Assembly (NCBI GenBank): GCA_964342525.1
Contig: CAYFGQ010000001.1
Location: 62,001-126,000, forward strand
Reading direction: 5' to 3'
DNA from: G963676205 sp964342525
GTDB taxonomy: Bacteria > Campylobacterota > Campylobacteria > Campylobacterales > Arcobacteraceae
Length of the DNA: 64,000 bases
Numbering within the stretch: position 1 is the stretch's first letter; each line of letters begins with the position of its first letter. Below, piece by piece: positions 51,636 to 62,600 of this stretch. Position numbers and translations under genes: made by a program. The notes under the pieces were generated by a model that did not search any database, had not been told where the DNA came from, and was given only the letters and a program-made list of their open reading frames with translations.

Positions 51636-52757
51636 TTAGTTGAATTTTTTAGCGTGTAGGGAGTAGATCAGTTTTTTTAGCCATAAAGCAGGTTTTCCAG
51701 AGATATTAAAATTGAATAAACTTCCTATGGCACAATTTGGACCACCAAGGTCTATAAGTATCCCTTTATTGGAGATATTGTTTATAAGTAGTGGATCATA
51801 ATTTATGGATCTAAATATATTTTTTGCAATCAGCTCAGCTTGCATCCTTGCCCCTTGTGCTGTGGGAGCTTGAGGGGATTGGGCTTTTATATCATTTGCT
51901 TCTACTATATCACCCATAGCAAAGGCATTGTCAAATCCACCTATTTTGTAGTAGTTATCCACAACAATTTGTTCTCTTTTATTTAGTTTGATTTTTTCAT
52001 CTACGCTATTTATTGGGTTTCCTATAGCACCAATCACAAATAAAAGCATATCATATGGTACTTCATCCCCATTTGATAGGATTAGTCTGTCTTCATATAT
52101 TTTAGATGCAAAAAGGTTTAGAATCAGCTTTACCCCTAACTCTTCACACCTCTGTCTGGCCTTTTGTATTAGATACTTATTCATCCCTGGAAGTAGGGTA
52201 CTCATCCCTTCTACTATGGTCACTTCTATATTTTTATTTAGCCCATTTTTATTGATATGGTAAGCGTATTCACAAGCTATCTGAAGTCCTGAAACACCAC
52301 CACCTACAACTAAGATAGAGTTTTTTTCTTTTGATTCAATCATCTTAAAAAACTTATCTCTATAGTAGTTTAGGTTATTGATATCTTTGATATCTTTTGT
52401 GTATTTATTTACATTTTCTATTTGGTTTGGAAATATGGATTTAGATCCTGTAGATACCACTATATAGTCATAGAAGTATATTTGACCACTCTCAGCGATA
52501 AGACTATCTTGATCATATCTTATATCAATCACCTTATCACAGATAAACTCTATCCCATTTTTTTCGCAATATTTTTCAAGGTTGAAAGTAATATCATCTT
52601 CATCATAGTACCCCGATAGGTACTTATGTATATGGGTTTGGAGAATATGCTTTTTTGATTTATCAATCAATACAAGCTCCACTTGAGGGTTATCTTTTAA
52701 TTTATCTAAAAGTGATACACCCGCATATCCTCCACCAACAACTATTATTCTATTCAT
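51636..52757 (-). CDS. Type II NADH dehydrogenase-like flavoprotein
   Basis: 373 residues. Two Rossmann motifs: IIVVGGGYAGVSLLDKL for FAD at the N-terminus and ILVVGGGVSGLQIACEYAYH for NAD(P)H at about 147, plus the FAD-closing FDNAFAMGDIVEA and an amphipathic C-terminus (KPALWLKKLIYSLHAKKFN) that could bind the membrane surface. NDH-2 enzymes pass electrons from NADH to quinone without pumping protons. The upstream site pair suggests coregulation with the aromatic genes, where it could reoxidise NADH made by PaaH and other steps. Sulfide:quinone or ferredoxin reductase are less likely alternatives. Confidence 0.85.
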   Translation of the reverse strand: MNRIIVVGGGYAGVSLLDKLKDNPQVELVLIDKSKKHILQTHIHKYLSGYYDEDDITFNLEKYCEKNGIEFICDKVIDIRYDQDSLIAESGQIYFYDYIVVSTGSKSIFPNQIENVNKYTKDIKDINNLNYYRDKFFKMIESKEKNSILVVGGGVSGLQIACEYAYHINKNGLNKNIEVTIVEGMSTLLPGMNKYLIQKARQRCEELGVKLILNLFASKIYEDRLILSNGDEVPYDMLLFVIGAIGNPINSVDEKIKLNKREQIVVDNYYKIGGFDNAFAMGDIVEANDIKAQSPQAPTAQGARMQAELIAKNIFRSINYDPLLINNISNKGILIDLGGPNCAIGSLFNFNISGKPALWLKKLIYSLHAKKFN

Positions 52758-52816
52758 ATTTTATCACTCCTTTTTATCTTTGTAAGACTTATCTATAAAA
52801 TATATAGTGAGAAAAT

Positions 52817-52859
52817 TGTAATACATTTTTATTACTAATTTTTATATTTTAGTAATATA
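52817..52859 (-). promoter_or_regulatory. Candidate regulator site pair for the ndh-like gene
   Basis: TGTAATACA (52817-52825) and AGTAATATA (52851-52859), 34 bp apart, 60 bp before the ndh-like start. On the minus strand the near site reads TGTATTACA, but the plus strand reads TGTAATACAT; the shared extension with livK is therefore in the plus-strand neighbour sequence AAAATTGTAATACA. The pair may also serve the divergent gene at 52996. Confidence 0.5.
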
Positions 52860-52995
52860 ATATAATTTTTAGAATATTTAACTTAAATAAAAAAGAAAAA
52901 AACAAAAAATGAGAAACATATATTATAAATATGTAAAGAGTTTTTTAATATAATATTGATTCTATTTATTAAATAAAATAATTAAGGAGGAAATA

Positions 52996-53790
52996 ATGAA
53001 AAGTTGTATTTTTGAATTAGTAATAAATGTTTTAACCTATGCCATAAAAAATAAAGATGAGTATTTCTCACAAAAAGATTTTAAAAATGTTATATATACA
53101 CAAGAGTTTGCTAATTTTGATATAAATGAAAAGATCGCATTTGGATTTGAGTATTTATTAAAAAGGGGTCTAATAGATTTAGAAAACAATAAATTAACAT
53201 ATTATGAAAAATACTCTTTACCTAAAACACTTCAAATTCATATAGAAAATGATACAAAAGCTATAAAAGATTTATCTAAAAATATTTTATTGATGCATGA
53301 GGGAAAAGAGAAGATTGACACAAATGAAGAGGTTGAGGATAGTTACTCAGAGATAATTGAGACTATAGAGTTTATTCACTCTTCTTCTTTATCTGAAGAA
53401 GATAAGGATCAATTGAAGGTTACTTTATCTAAAAGATTATTGTCTATAGATAATTCTATCACTTCTACATATTCTTTATTTACTATATTACAACTACTAA
53501 AATTAGGATCTTTTATTGAAATAGAGATTAAAAATGAAGATAATTGTTTTTTTGCAAAAAATGTACAGTTTAAATATATAGAGATAAATACATCTTCTTT
53601 GTCACTTCATTTCAATAAATGTTGTTTTGAGATAAATGATATCTCATCTGTTAAATCTATCAAATCAATTGATGAGACTCCACTTAATGAGAGTATTGAT
53701 AAATCAATTGAGATTTTAAATACCTATTCAGATGAAAAAGTAGAGAATATTATAAAACATCTAAAACAGATGTATGAGGCTAGTGTTTAG
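52996..53790 (+). CDS. Hypothetical protein, possible regulator
   Basis: 264 residues, no export signal. The N-terminal half is helical with a winged-helix-like stretch (NEKIAFGFEYLLKRGLIDLE) followed by acidic linker. The C-terminal half has beta strands (LGSFIEIEIKNEDNCFFAKN, LSLHFNKCCFEINDI) that faintly recall a WYL-type ligand-binding fold, but no family can be assigned. It has an excellent ribosome binding site, AAGGAGG at 52983-52989. It is divergent from the ndh-like gene and ends facing the histidine kinase gene. Confidence 0.6.
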   Translation: MKSCIFELVINVLTYAIKNKDEYFSQKDFKNVIYTQEFANFDINEKIAFGFEYLLKRGLIDLENNKLTYYEKYSLPKTLQIHIENDTKAIKDLSKNILLMHEGKEKIDTNEEVEDSYSEIIETIEFIHSSSLSEEDKDQLKVTLSKRLLSIDNSITSTYSLFTILQLLKLGSFIEIEIKNEDNCFFAKNVQFKYIEINTSSLSLHFNKCCFEINDISSVKSIKSIDETPLNESIDKSIEILNTYSDEKVENIIKHLKQMYEASV

Positions 53791-53800
53791 TATTTTAAAT

Positions 53801-53841
53801 AAAGAGGAGTGTTAAAGCTCTTGTTCTTTAGTATCCTCTTT
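53801..53841. terminator. Hairpin between convergent genes
   Basis: AAAGAGGA (53801-53808) and TCCTCTTT (53834-53841), with a 25-nt loop holding a small inner hairpin (AGAG/CTCT). A-rich before and T-rich after, so it may terminate both flanking genes. Confidence 0.45.
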
Positions 53842-55674
53842 TAAATGTTCTGTAATAGCAAATGTAATAGTTGTTTTTACACCAGCTTGTGAATCAATTG
53901 ATAAGTTTGCATTAGGTAATTTATCTACAAATTGATTTATAAGATTAAAACCTAATCCTTTATGTGAATTTTTTATATCAAAACCTTTTCCATTATCTTT
54001 TATCTCTAGTTTTGCTTTATTTTGATCCACTTCAAATAAAACACTTATTTTAAAGCCGTCTTCTCCAAGGTTATGTTTTATAGAATTGTTTATGGTTTCA
54101 TTTATAATCATACTCATTGCAATGGCATCATCCATTTTAAATAGGGCATGGTCTATACGTAGTATTTCAATAAGTGGATTGTCATATGATCTATCTATTT
54201 GATTGATAAGTTTGGTGATATATTCTTTACTATCTAGTTTTGTTAAGTCTTTTGATTCATAAAGGAGTTGGTGAACTAAAGACATGGAATATATTCTATT
54301 TGAAAAGTTTTCAAAAATAGATTTTGATTGACGGTCTTTTATTTTATTTCCTTCCATCCATAAGAGTCCTACTAGTAGATGGAAATTGTTTTTTACACGA
54401 TGATATACTTCTTGGAGTAAGAGCTCTTTTTCTTTTAAAAGCTTTCCTATCTCATTTGTTCTTGTTTTTACTTCATTTTCAAGTTTTGTTTCATTGTTTG
54501 TTTTGATTATAAGAAGTTCATCTTGTATTTTTAGTTTTTCTTGTTGGATTAGGTTGAATCTATTTGCTAACATTAAAGAGAAAAATATAATCTCAAAATA
54601 TGATCCCACTAAAAAAGCATATCTATTAAAATCTGTATTTTCAATCCAGCCATTTGCTACAGAGGACATAAAAGCTATAGTAATAATATAGATTGATAAT
54701 GCAAGGATATAGTATTTTGCTGTGGTGTGACCTTTTATCCATACATATATGGCTGAACTAGATAAAAGCAAAAATACTATACTTGCTACAGAACTTATCA
54801 CTTCATACCAAGGTTTTATATTAAAAAATAGCAATACTGCTAAAACGGCAAAAAATATGATAAGTGTTTTAAATATTTTTGCAAGGGTTTTGTTATAGTT
54901 TTCAATCTCAAGAAATTTCATAGAAAATAGGATCAAAAATATTATAAAAAATGGGGTTGCAAGGTGAAGTTCAAAATACCACTTTTGTAAACCGAGATAT
55001 AAAATAAGACCACTAAAAACACCCATAAAGATCGTAAAGGAGATAATATATCCCACATAATAGATATATATTTTATCTTTTAGTTTTAGATATAAAAATA
55101 GATTAAAAATGATGATAATAAATAATCCACCAAAATAGACTAAATAAAGGGAATTATTATAGATTTTATAGTGTTCAAAAAAGGTATTTTTTTCATATAT
55201 ATGAAACTCAGCAAAGTTACCAACTCTAGCTTCACTTAATACATAAAAGGTGGTGATTTTATCTTTCTCTAAAGAGATATTAAAAGTGGGATTATGGTCA
55301 TAAATATTTCTTTGTTTTATGGGGATAGAAAGACCATTTTTTATCTCAGTCCAGGCATTACTTTTTTTTGTATATAGATTTACTTTATCAAAATATGGTT
55401 CTGTAAAATATAGTATAAAATCTTTTACATCGCTTTTGTTTTCAATCTCAAATTTAAACCATACATTTGCATTAATATATCCAAAGGTAAATTGACTTGA
55501 TATCTCTTTTGTAAAATCTTGGGAAACTATATCTTTTATAGTGAGTTTCTTTGTAGTATCTTTATAAAATTTGATACTAAAGTCATCTATTTTTTTATCA
55601 TGGGTATTTATAATAATTGGGGATGCATAAATTATATTGGAGATTAAAAAAATTAACAAAAATATTCTATACAT
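53812..55674 (-). CDS. 7TMR-DISM sensor histidine kinase
   Basis: 620 residues. Signal peptide (MYRIFLLIFLISNIIYAS), a periplasmic 7TMR-DISMED2-type domain (about 25-165), then seven transmembrane helices (about 180-375), a coiled-coil linker and a HisKA_2-type kinase core: phospho-His in LLQEVYHRVKNNFHLLVGLL, ATPase motifs IINETINNSIKHNL, DNGKGFD and KGLGFNLI. DISM receptors are thought to sense carbohydrate-like or other small ligands. ATG 55674 has AGGGAAA upstream, which overlaps the true stop of the regulator gene. The cognate regulator upstream is frameshifted, so the kinase may lack its normal partner. Confidence 0.92.
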   Translation of the reverse strand: MYRIFLLIFLISNIIYASPIIINTHDKKIDDFSIKFYKDTTKKLTIKDIVSQDFTKEISSQFTFGYINANVWFKFEIENKSDVKDFILYFTEPYFDKVNLYTKKSNAWTEIKNGLSIPIKQRNIYDHNPTFNISLEKDKITTFYVLSEARVGNFAEFHIYEKNTFFEHYKIYNNSLYLVYFGGLFIIIIFNLFLYLKLKDKIYIYYVGYIISFTIFMGVFSGLILYLGLQKWYFELHLATPFFIIFLILFSMKFLEIENYNKTLAKIFKTLIIFFAVLAVLLFFNIKPWYEVISSVASIVFLLLSSSAIYVWIKGHTTAKYYILALSIYIITIAFMSSVANGWIENTDFNRYAFLVGSYFEIIFFSLMLANRFNLIQQEKLKIQDELLIIKTNNETKLENEVKTRTNEIGKLLKEKELLLQEVYHRVKNNFHLLVGLLWMEGNKIKDRQSKSIFENFSNRIYSMSLVHQLLYESKDLTKLDSKEYITKLINQIDRSYDNPLIEILRIDHALFKMDDAIAMSMIINETINNSIKHNLGEDGFKISVLFEVDQNKAKLEIKDNGKGFDIKNSHKGLGFNLINQFVDKLPNANLSIDSQAGVKTTITFAITEHLKEDTKEQEL

Positions 55675-55681
55675 ATTTTCC

Positions 55682-56366
55682 CTAAGCTTTTTTTAGAATA
55701 TATCCTAAACCTTGCAGATTGTCAATGGTAAGTAGGGGGATTTTTTTTCTAAGTCTTGAGATACTATCTCTTATTGTTGAATCTGCAATCTTTCCATACA
55801 GTTATTCTTAATTCATCTAAGGTTGTAATCTTATCTATATTGTTATATAAAAGATCTAGAAGCATTGATTCTATTTTTGTAAGTTTTATAGGTACATTAT
55901 CTATAGTCAAAATTTTTGTGTGGGGATTATATCTATATCCATTAGTCAATAGTACATAACTAGATGAATGATCAGTATAGTCTGAATAAACTCTTTTTAG
56001 TACAATATTTATACTTGCTTCAATATCTTTTTCATTGAAAGGTTTGATAAGATATCCATAGATATTAGTATCACTTGCATCTGCTATGGTATTTGAATCT
56101 GTGTATGCGGTAGTATACACAATAGGTATCGGGTATATATTATTTAAAATATGAGCACTTTGTACTCCATCGATGGAGCCTTTTATATTTATATCCATAA
56201 AAATGATATTTATTTTATACTCTTGAACAATTTTCTTTGCATCTTCAAAATTTGTAGAAATAAATATATTTTTAAATCCAAGTTTTTCTACTACTTGTTT
56301 TAGAAATTCAGAGTTTACCCATTCATCCTCAACTATTAATATATAAACATCATCTTTTGTCATCAT
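55682..56366 (-). pseudogene. OmpR-family response regulator, frameshifted in its winged helix
   Basis: The receiver domain is intact (YILIVEDEWVNSEFLKQVV, phospho-Asp in IIFMDINIKGSIDG, switch Thr in VYTTAYTD, Lys in YLIKPFNEKD) and the winged helix begins (KLTKIESMLLDLLYNN, LDELRITVWKD). After WKD the frame runs CRFNNKR and stops at 55764. One base later the correct sequence continues in another frame (ADSTIRDSISRLRKK, then DNLQGLGYILKKA) to a stop at 55682. Compared with the intact regulator at 19366, about three residues are missing as well, consistent with an 8-bp deletion near 55787. The product of the present frame is 200 residues and lacks the recognition helix. The gene precedes the kinase by 7 bp when read full length. 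Confidence 0.82.
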
Positions 56367-56407
56367 CTACCTTTGTTTGTATTATAACATAGAATAAAAC
56401 CATGAAA

Positions 56408-56425
56408 TCCGTCAACTTTCCGTCA
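56408..56425 (-). promoter_or_regulatory. OmpR-type direct-repeat box upstream of the response regulator
   Basis: TCCGTCA at 56408-56414 and TCCGTCA at 56419-56425, identical heptamers 11 bp apart (4-bp spacer), 42 bp before the regulator start. One-turn spacing is the classic OmpR/PhoB-family layout. A TATAAT (minus strand, 56386-56381) lies between the box and the start. Confidence 0.65.
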
Positions 56426-56599
56426 GTTTTTTTTTAAATAATTTTTTTAAATCAAATAAAAACTTGAACTTTATCAAAAAACTATGTTTTTATCTATTTT
56501 TTTTAATTATATAAATAATTCTTGATAAACCATAATATAGTCAGTTTAAAAAATAAATAACTATTTTTATAATAAAAAAGATATCTAAAATTTGCTTTT

Positions 56600-56617
56600 T
56601 CCGTCAAGCTTACGGCA
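56600..56617 (+). promoter_or_regulatory. OmpR-type direct-repeat box upstream of the giant secreted protein
   Basis: TCCGTCA (56600-56606) and TACGGCA (56611-56617), the same 7-4-7 layout as the box at 56408 with the second heptamer changed at two positions. It is 59 bp before the giant gene's start and directly upstream of a TATGAT (56620-56625) that could be its -10, so a bound regulator would overlap the -35 region. The remainder of the 309-bp gap is plain AT-rich DNA. Confidence 0.6.
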
Positions 56618-56675
56618 AGTATGATTTATCATATAGATAAGGATCAAGATTCTTTATGAAGTGAAAAGGAAGAAG

Positions 56676-59600
56676 ATGAAAGTATCAAATCACATTATTA
56701 AATATATATTTTTAGTTTTTGTAAGTAGTTCATTTTTGTATGCAGCTGCTCCTGTTGTAACAAGTAGTGATATAACTAGTGCAGATGAAGATAGTATTTA
56801 TAGTTATGAGTTAAATGCTAGTGATGCTGATGGGGATGAATTAAATTGGAGTGTAAAAGAGGGAACCTCTTTACCCTCTTGGCTTAAGCTATATAAAAAA
56901 GGTGAAGTTCATCCTACTTTTAGTTTACCCATTAGTCCTGGTAAGATATTGGAAAGGGATAGTGATGGAAACTTCTATTCTGTAATTGATGATGGTAAAG
57001 ACTCTAATCTTGCAAAAATAGAAAAAAGGGACAGTGCTGGGAACTATTTAAATACTATTTCTTTTCATAACACTTATCCATACTATTCAACACATGACCA
57101 ACTTGGAAATATATATTTTATAGAAGTGGGTGGGGATATAAAAGAAATTGATAAAAATGGAAATGTTAGGGATATTTCTATAAGACAGTCTATTCCCACA
57201 ATAAATTTAGCCATTGATAGTGCACGAAATTTCTATTTTAAAGGAAATGGAGAGAATGTATTTAAATTATTAGATAATGGTTATACTGTAACAATTGTTG
57301 AGGATGACAAATATTTTGTTTCTGGGATAACAATAGATACTCAAGATAATATTTATTATGGTACTCATGAAGATGGTATATCGAAATTAAGAAAAATAGA
57401 TGCGGATAGAAATATTACAGATATAGCTGATGTTAATTGTCGTGATATTGAAGTGGATAATAAGGGAAATATTTATTGCCAAGATGGATCTGAACTAAAA
57501 AAAATAGATACAAATGGGAATATATCAATACTTTCTTCTATTCATTATACAAAAAATTTAACTAAAGATGATATTGGTAATATCTATTTTTCTACCGGAT
57601 CTACTATAAAAAAGATAAGTGCTACAGATTATGTACTATATGGGACTCCTAGTAATAGTGATGTGGGTGTGCATGATATAACATTAACATTAAGTGATGG
57701 TGTCAATAGTGTAGATCATACTTTTCAAATAACAGTATCAAATACAAATGACAAACCTAATGATATATCAATATCCACAAATATGTTTTTTAAAGATTCT
57801 AGTATTGGTAAAAAGATAGCTGATATAAATGTAAGTGATGATGATTTGAGTGATTCTCATACATTTAGTTTATCTTGTAGTACTTCAGGACAAAATGATG
57901 GTAATTTTTCAATAGATGGTAGTACACTTAAAACGGCATATGATTTTAATAATACCGAAATAGGAACTCAAAATATATGTATAAATGTTGAAGATAGTGC
58001 AGGGGCAAGTTATGAGGAGAACTTTTCTTTAATTTTATTAAATACTCTTAGTTCTAGTTCAAATATTAATGAGAATAGCAATTATATTTATGATTTAAAT
58101 GTTAGTGATGATGATTCTTTAGTTTGGAGAGTAAAAGATGGTAAAGCTTTACCATCTTGGCTGAGTTTAAGAAGTTATATTCTGGAAGATACAAATATTA
58201 CCCAGAATTTTTCATCTCCAAATGATATATTTATAGATAGTAGTGATAATATTTATATTGCAGATAGTGGAAATAATAAGATAAAAAAAATAGCTTCAGA
58301 TACTTCAGTAAGTGAAGTAAGTTATAGTGGATCATATAGCTTAAATAATCCTTCTTCAATATTTGTAGATTCTGCAAATAATTTATTTATCACAAATAAA
58401 GGTAATGGAGAAATCTTAAATATAAATTTAAATGATAATGTTATAGATCGAAATGATTATGGTTTTACAAATCCTATAGGTATAGTAAGAAGTAGTGGTG
58501 GTTCTTTATATTTTTCAGATACGGGGGCTGATAGAATTGTAAGATTATATGAAACTGAACAATATAAACCCTTAACAAATCCTACCCAAATGGCAATAAG
58601 TAGCTCCAATACTGTGTATACAATAGATTCTGTAGAAAATAAGATATATAAGATTGTAGATGGAAATACTATTTATACAGAACTTAGTTTAGATGATACT
58701 CTTAACTCTCCAACAGATATAGCGATAGATACTAATGGAAATCTATATGTAAGTGATAATGGAAATAATAGGGTGATAAAAATTACAAATGAATCAAATG
58801 TAGAAGTGCTTATTGATAATATATTAAATATACAATCCCTAGCAATAGATTCAAATAAAAATATATATTTAATAGATAGTTCTAATAATAAGGTCTTAAA
58901 GTTTGCTAAGAATGAAAAACTAACTGGAACACCAAGTACCACAGATATAGGGGTATATGATATAGATTTAACTATAAGTGATGGAGTAAATAGTATAGAT
59001 CGTAGTTTTACAATTACAATAAATGATACTCCTAAATTGATAAGTAGTGCAATTACAAAAGCAAATGAAAATGAGCTATATTCATATACAATAGATATAA
59101 ATAATAGTATAGGTATTTTAGAGGTATCTAGTAAAACAGGTACAACTTTACCTTCATGGTTGAGTTTAAAAAGATCAAGTACTTATTCTTTAAAAACTAC
59201 AAATATTAATCAAGAATTTTCAAAACCAAATGATATATTTATAAATAGTACAGGTCTTATTTATATAGCAGATAGTGGAAATAATAAAATAAAAAAAATA
59301 AATTTAAATGGCGTAGTAAGTGATATAAATTATACAGGAAGTTATAGTTTAAATAATCCATCTGCACTATATGTAGATTCAAATGGAAATATAAACCTTA
59401 CAAATAAAGGGAGTGGAGAAGCTTTTACTATAAATAGTGCTGGAGATATATCAAGAGATGATTATGATTTAGGTTCTCCTATCGGTGTGGCAAAAGATAG
59501 TGATGGATATCTTTATTTTATAGATAATAAAAGAACTAGAATTGTAAGAAAAAAAGTAGGAACAGGAGCTGCTGTATATACTTTGAATGATCCTAGCCAA

Positions 59601-62600
59601 ATGGTAATAGATAGCTCAAAAAATGTATATGTAATAGATCAAAATAAAATATATAAATTAGCAAATGCCACAAGTAGTTTTGTGGCTTTAAATTTAGATG
59701 ATACTTTAAGTTCGCCAACAGATATAGCAGTAGATAGTAGTGGTGACTTGTATATAAGTGACAATGGAAATAACAGAATAGTAAAGGTTACAAATGATAC
59801 AGCAGTAACAACACTAATAGAAAATATATCAAATATACAAAGCCTTGCAGTGGATTTAGATAAAAATATATATCTAATAGACAGTTCAAATGATAAAGTA
59901 CTTAAGTATGAAAGGGATTATATTCTTTTTGGTACACCTTCAAATTCAGATATCGGGCTAAATGATGTAAATTTAAGTATTAGTGATGGATTTACTAGTG
60001 TGGATTATAATTTTTCTATTATTGTTAATGATCTTCCTAAGATAATAAGTAAACCTATTTTGAATATAGACCAATCAAGTAGTTATACGTATGAATTTGA
60101 TGTAAATGATACAGTAGGTAATTTAAATTGGAGTGTAAAAGAAGGTACTACTTTGCCTTCATGGCTGCAACTTCAAAATAAAGGTTTTCTTTTACGTTCA
60201 GGCTCAAAGAATCCTTTAAGTGATTTTAATGAGAGCAATTTCCTGCCAAGTGTAAAATTTGCAGATATTGATAATGACGGGGATAATGATACTTTTATAA
60301 TTAGTACAGCATTATATTCAAGATTTTTAAAAAATATTGGAAACAAAAAATCTCCAAATTTTGTAGAGCAAATAGGGGCAAATGATCCATTAGATGGTTT
60401 TAATATGGGTGTCTTGGGTTATGCATCTTTTGTTGATATAAATAATGATGGAGATATGGATGTTTTTCTTAGAGAAAAAAGAAATAGTGTACCTTCTTTA
60501 GAGAATGAGGGTAGTGGGTTTTCAGCATCTTTTAAACAACGAACAGATTATGAATTATTTAAAGGAATTAGTTCTGAATCATATGGTGTTTCTGATTTTG
60601 TTGATATAGATAATGATGGAGATATGGATGCATTTATTGGAGTTTCAAATGGTACAATAGAATATTATAAAAATACAGGAAATAAGTCATCTCCTAATTT
60701 CGAAAAACAAACAGGTATAAATAATCCATTAGGAAGTATTAATCTTGGATCTGAAGTTGCTCCTAATTTTGTAGATATAGATAATGATGGAGATATGGAT
60801 GTTTTTATAGGAAGAGATAATGGTACAGTAGAATATTATAAAAATGTTGGAAGTAAGACAAATGCAACTTTTATAAAGCAAACAGATCTATCTAACCCTC
60901 TAAGTAATTTGAATCAAGGAACACACTTAAGACCAGAATTTATTGATATAGATGATGATGGAGATATGGATGTTTTTATTTCTAGTGTATATTTAAATTC
61001 ACGTGTACATTTTTTTTATGAAAATATTTCTAAAACAAAGTTAATAGGAACACCTTCAAATAATGATGTTGGTGTACATGACATAAATTTAACTTTGAGT
61101 GACGGGGAAAATAATATCTCTCATGATTTTACTATTACGGTATTAAATATAAATGCTGCCCCAAGATCAAAAGATATAAATATATCTATAGATGAAGATA
61201 CAAATAAACGCTTTGCTTTAAATGATTTTAACTTTAGTGATTATGATTCACTTGATCGATTAGAGGCCATTTTTATTACTTCATTACCAAATAAAGGTAA
61301 TTTAGAGCTAAATGATGTAACTGTGAGTTTAAATCAAAAGATAAAATCAAGTGATATATCAAAATTGGTATATACACCAATAGCTAACGGATTTGGAACA
61401 CCTTATACAAGTTTTACTTTTAAAGTAAATGATGGTGAATCAAATTCTACAAATACATACACTGCAATAGTAAATATAGATAATATAGCCGATTCACCAG
61501 TTATTTTATCAAATGCAATTACAAGTATAGATGAAGACGTAATTTATAATTATGAATTGAACGCTAGTGATGTGGATGGAGATAGTTTAATATGGAGTAT
61601 AAACAATCTTCCTTCTTGGATTACTTTAAATACTAATATAAAGGTTTCAAATTTTGCTGGAAATACTTCTGGAAGAAAAGATGGGAATATTTCAACGGCA
61701 AAATTTAAAGCTCCTCATGGTATAGCTATAGATAAAAGCGGTAATATTTATGTTGCTGATACTTCAAATTATTTGATTAGAAAAATAGAGGCAAATGGTA
61801 TAGTTTCTACTTTAGCTGGAAGTGGAGAATCTGCATATTTAGATGGAAATGGTACTTCTGCAAAGTTTCAGTATCCTGTAGGAATCGCTGTTGATTCTAA
61901 GGGAAATGTTTATGTTGCAGATGCTGGTTCTAGTAAAATTAGAAAAGTTACTCCTGGAGGCGTTGTTACAACAATAAATATAAATATCAGTAATGGGGCA
62001 TCTGATTTAAAATATCCAAATGGTGTAGCGGTAGATGGCTTAGATAATATTTACATAGCTGATACTGGTAATCATAGGATTCTTAAAATTTTATCTGATG
62101 GGAGTGGTTCTGTATTAGCTGGTTCAGGTAATAGTGGTAAAAAGGATGGAAAAGGTACGTCAGCTCAATTTTATCATCCAAGAGGGATTACAATAGATTC
62201 TAATGGAACTATATATGTGGCTGACACAGATAATAATAGTATTAGAAAAATCACAACTACTGGAGATGTAATAACTCTAAAAGATACCTTTAATAAACCA
62301 ACAGGTTTAGCTATAGATTCTAGTGGTAATATATTTGTTGCAAATACAGATAATAATATTGTTAATAAACTTATGCCAAATGGTGAAATCCTTAAATATT
62401 ATGGCTTTATTAAACCAAAATCTATAGCTATAGGTACTAAAGGTAATATGTATGTAGCAGATAGTGGAAGTCACCGAATTAAAAAGATGTATATAGAAAA
62501 GTTTGTATTAAATGGAACTCCTAAAAACAGTGATGTTGGAATACATGATGTAAACCTTACACTAAGTGATGGGCAAAATACAATAAGTCATAATTTTCAA

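Noticed and set aside
55730..55760. Homopolymer tract (eight A on the coding strand) as a phase-variation switch of the regulator
   Set aside because: The tract lies after the frameshift site, and its present length fits the correct downstream frame, so it is not the cause of the break.
55764..55800. Programmed ribosomal frameshift in the response regulator
   Set aside because: There is no slippery heptamer at the junction, and residues are missing as well as the frame changed, which points to a deletion.
58673..58942. Minus-strand open frame of 89 residues inside the giant gene
   Set aside because: It lies opposite an uninterrupted, well-patterned coding frame, and its translation is a low-complexity hydrophobic string with no motif.
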